From: Sedimentisphaerales bacterium
Lineage (GTDB): Bacteria > Planctomycetota > Phycisphaerae > Sedimentisphaerales > SM23-30
DNA length: 6,230 bases
Reading direction: 5' to 3'
NCBI GenBank assembly: GCA_030634605.1
Contig: DAOWAK010000080.1
Location: 1 to 6,230, forward strand
The position numbers and the translations under genes were made by a program. How positions within the stretch are numbered: position 1 is the stretch's first letter; each line of letters opens with the position of its first letter. This document shows positions 5,797 to 6,230 of the stretch, in pieces. The notes beneath the pieces were generated by a model, which was given only the letters and a program-made list of their open reading frames with translations, did not search any database and had not been told where the DNA came from.

Positions 5797-5815
5797 TTAT
5801 TGCCCTTCTACTATG

Positions 5816-5843
5816 ATTTTATATACTATATATATGATGTCAA
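5816..5843 (-). promoter_or_regulatory. Putative sigma-70 promoter of the HTH gene
   Basis: On the minus strand TTGACA (5838-5843) and TAAAAT (5816-5821, 5 of 6) are separated by 16 nt of TA-repeat-rich spacer. The predicted start near 5809 leaves a leader of only about 20 nt and places the AAGGG ribosome site at the very 5' end of the message. Confidence 0.6.
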
Positions 5844-5996
5844 CACTATTTTGCCCTGGTAGATGAAATCTTATTCGCTACTTTTATAGATACTATTCCT
5901 ATAGGATTTGTTGCTTCCTTACGATAAATCAAGAAGCTAAAACAGCTTACGCCAGAGGTACTAAATAATCATAACTATTTATTTCCCTTGTGCTTA

Positions 5997-6025
5997 TTGA
6001 CTTTTGCATAATAAAATGCTATAAA
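5997..6025 (+). promoter_or_regulatory. Putative extended -10 sigma-70 promoter of the PQQ-type gene
   Basis: TTGACT (5997-6002, 5 of 6), a 17-nt spacer, then TATAAA (6020-6025, 5 of 6) preceded by TGC, giving a TGn extended -10 motif. The predicted start near 6032 leaves a leader of about 64 nt. This is the best promoter match in the window. Confidence 0.65.
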
Positions 6026-6084
6026 TTTCTGCGTGTTTATTTTATTGAAAGCCTAACAATAAGATGATTTACCGGTAATTAAAC

Positions 6085-6089
6085 AGGAG
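6085..6089 (+). promoter_or_regulatory. Shine-Dalgarno of the PQQ-type gene
   Basis: AGGAG lies 6 nt before the ATG at 6096, fixing the start of the partial gene. Confidence 0.8.
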
Positions 6090-6095
6090 CAATTT

Positions 6096-6230
6096 ATGTG
6101 TCGTAAAAATGGTTACAAATTTTTAGTTTTAGCTGCAATCATCACCTTCGCAATTGCAACATCGGCCACTGCAGCCGATTGGCCCCAATGGCGCGGCCCA
6201 AACGCCGACGGAATCTCCATGGAAACCGAC
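6096..6230 (+). CDS. Secreted PQQ-like beta-propeller repeat protein, N-terminal 45 residues (continues beyond window)
   Basis: The reading frame opens with a clear Sec signal peptide: basic n-region MCRKNGYK, a hydrophobic core of about residues 9-21, then ATSATAA with a likely signal peptidase I cut after A26 or A27. The mature start DWPQWRGPNADGIS is the typical opening of PQQ-binding-like (BamB-type, quinoprotein-related) beta-propeller proteins, which are numerous in Planctomycetes and relatives; the WPQWRGP motif usually begins the first propeller blade region. Members are exported to the periplasm or cell surface. Many have no proven enzyme activity, so a dehydrogenase function should not be assumed. 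Start ATG has AGGAG at 6 nt and an extended -10 promoter upstream. The frame is open to the last base. It is transcribed away from the other genes, and a functional link to them is not evident. Confidence 0.85.
   Translation, partial: MCRKNGYKFLVLAAIITFAIATSATAADWPQWRGPNADGISMETD

Larger units (their letters stand above)
5787..6095. other. AT-rich divergent intergenic region (309 bp)
   Basis: This region separates the leftward HTH gene from the rightward PQQ-type gene and carries a promoter for each. Between them are a 10-bp palindrome TCCTATAGGA (5897-5906), a weak AAGCT/AGCTT inverted repeat (5934-5948) and TAAATA/TATTTA arms (5962-5981) ending 15 bp before the plus-strand -35 box. No gene was seen on either strand. 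Confidence 0.6.

Noticed and set aside
5934..5948. AAGCT/AGCTT hairpin in the divergent region
   Set aside because: Only 5 bp and AT-rich, of a size expected by chance in this sequence; mentioned only within the intergenic entry.
1..6230. CRISPR arrays, tRNA or rRNA genes
   Set aside because: No regularly spaced repeats and no cloverleaf or rRNA-like sequence were recognised on either strand.

Overview
The window looks like a chromosomal segment from an anaerobic or fermentative bacterium, most likely of the PVC group (Planctomycetota such as Phycisphaerae/Sedimentisphaerales, or Lentisphaerota/Kiritimatiellota). Three things suggest this: the 'DWPQWRGPNADGIS' N-terminus of a secreted PQQ-type beta-propeller protein, which is characteristic of these phyla; a full-length DUF4954 protein, a family otherwise best known from Bacteroidetes; and a pta-ackA acetate module joined to an amino-sugar enzyme. 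The exact phylum cannot be fixed from this sequence alone.

Layout. Positions 4742 down to 1 (minus strand) hold a tight four-gene cluster in the order pta (phosphate acetyltransferase), ackA (acetate kinase), a DUF4954 left-handed beta-helix protein, and nagB (glucosamine-6-phosphate deaminase, cut by the window edge). The gaps are 73, 42 and 31 nt, each gene has its own Shine-Dalgarno, and no terminator lies between them, so they look like one operon. A TTGACA-N17-AATATT promoter with an A/T-rich upstream element lies about 180 nt before pta. Positions 4743-5246 are a gene-free stretch that also holds a cluster of inverted repeats. Positions 5247-5786 (minus) encode a 179-residue winged-helix protein resembling the DNA-binding half of IS630/Tc1-type transposases but without a DDE catalytic domain; it has its own good promoter and an overlapping 10-codon upstream ORF. 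Positions 5787-6095 are an AT-rich divergent intergenic region, and from 6096 (plus) a secreted PQQ-like repeat protein begins and runs off the window.

How the genes may work together. Pta and AckA interconvert acetyl-CoA, acetyl phosphate and acetate. In fermentation they run toward acetate and ATP; in reverse they activate acetate. N-acetylglucosamine catabolism releases acetate (NagA step) and then uses NagB to make fructose-6-phosphate and ammonia, so grouping nagB with pta-ackA fits amino-sugar breakdown. The DUF4954 protein has hexapeptide-type left-handed beta-helix segments like those of sugar N-acyltransferases and sugar-nucleotide enzymes, and sits exactly between the acetyl-CoA/acetate genes and the glucosamine-6-phosphate gene. 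It is the best candidate here for an undescribed function, possibly an acyl-CoA- or sugar-phosphate-dependent step, though that is inference.
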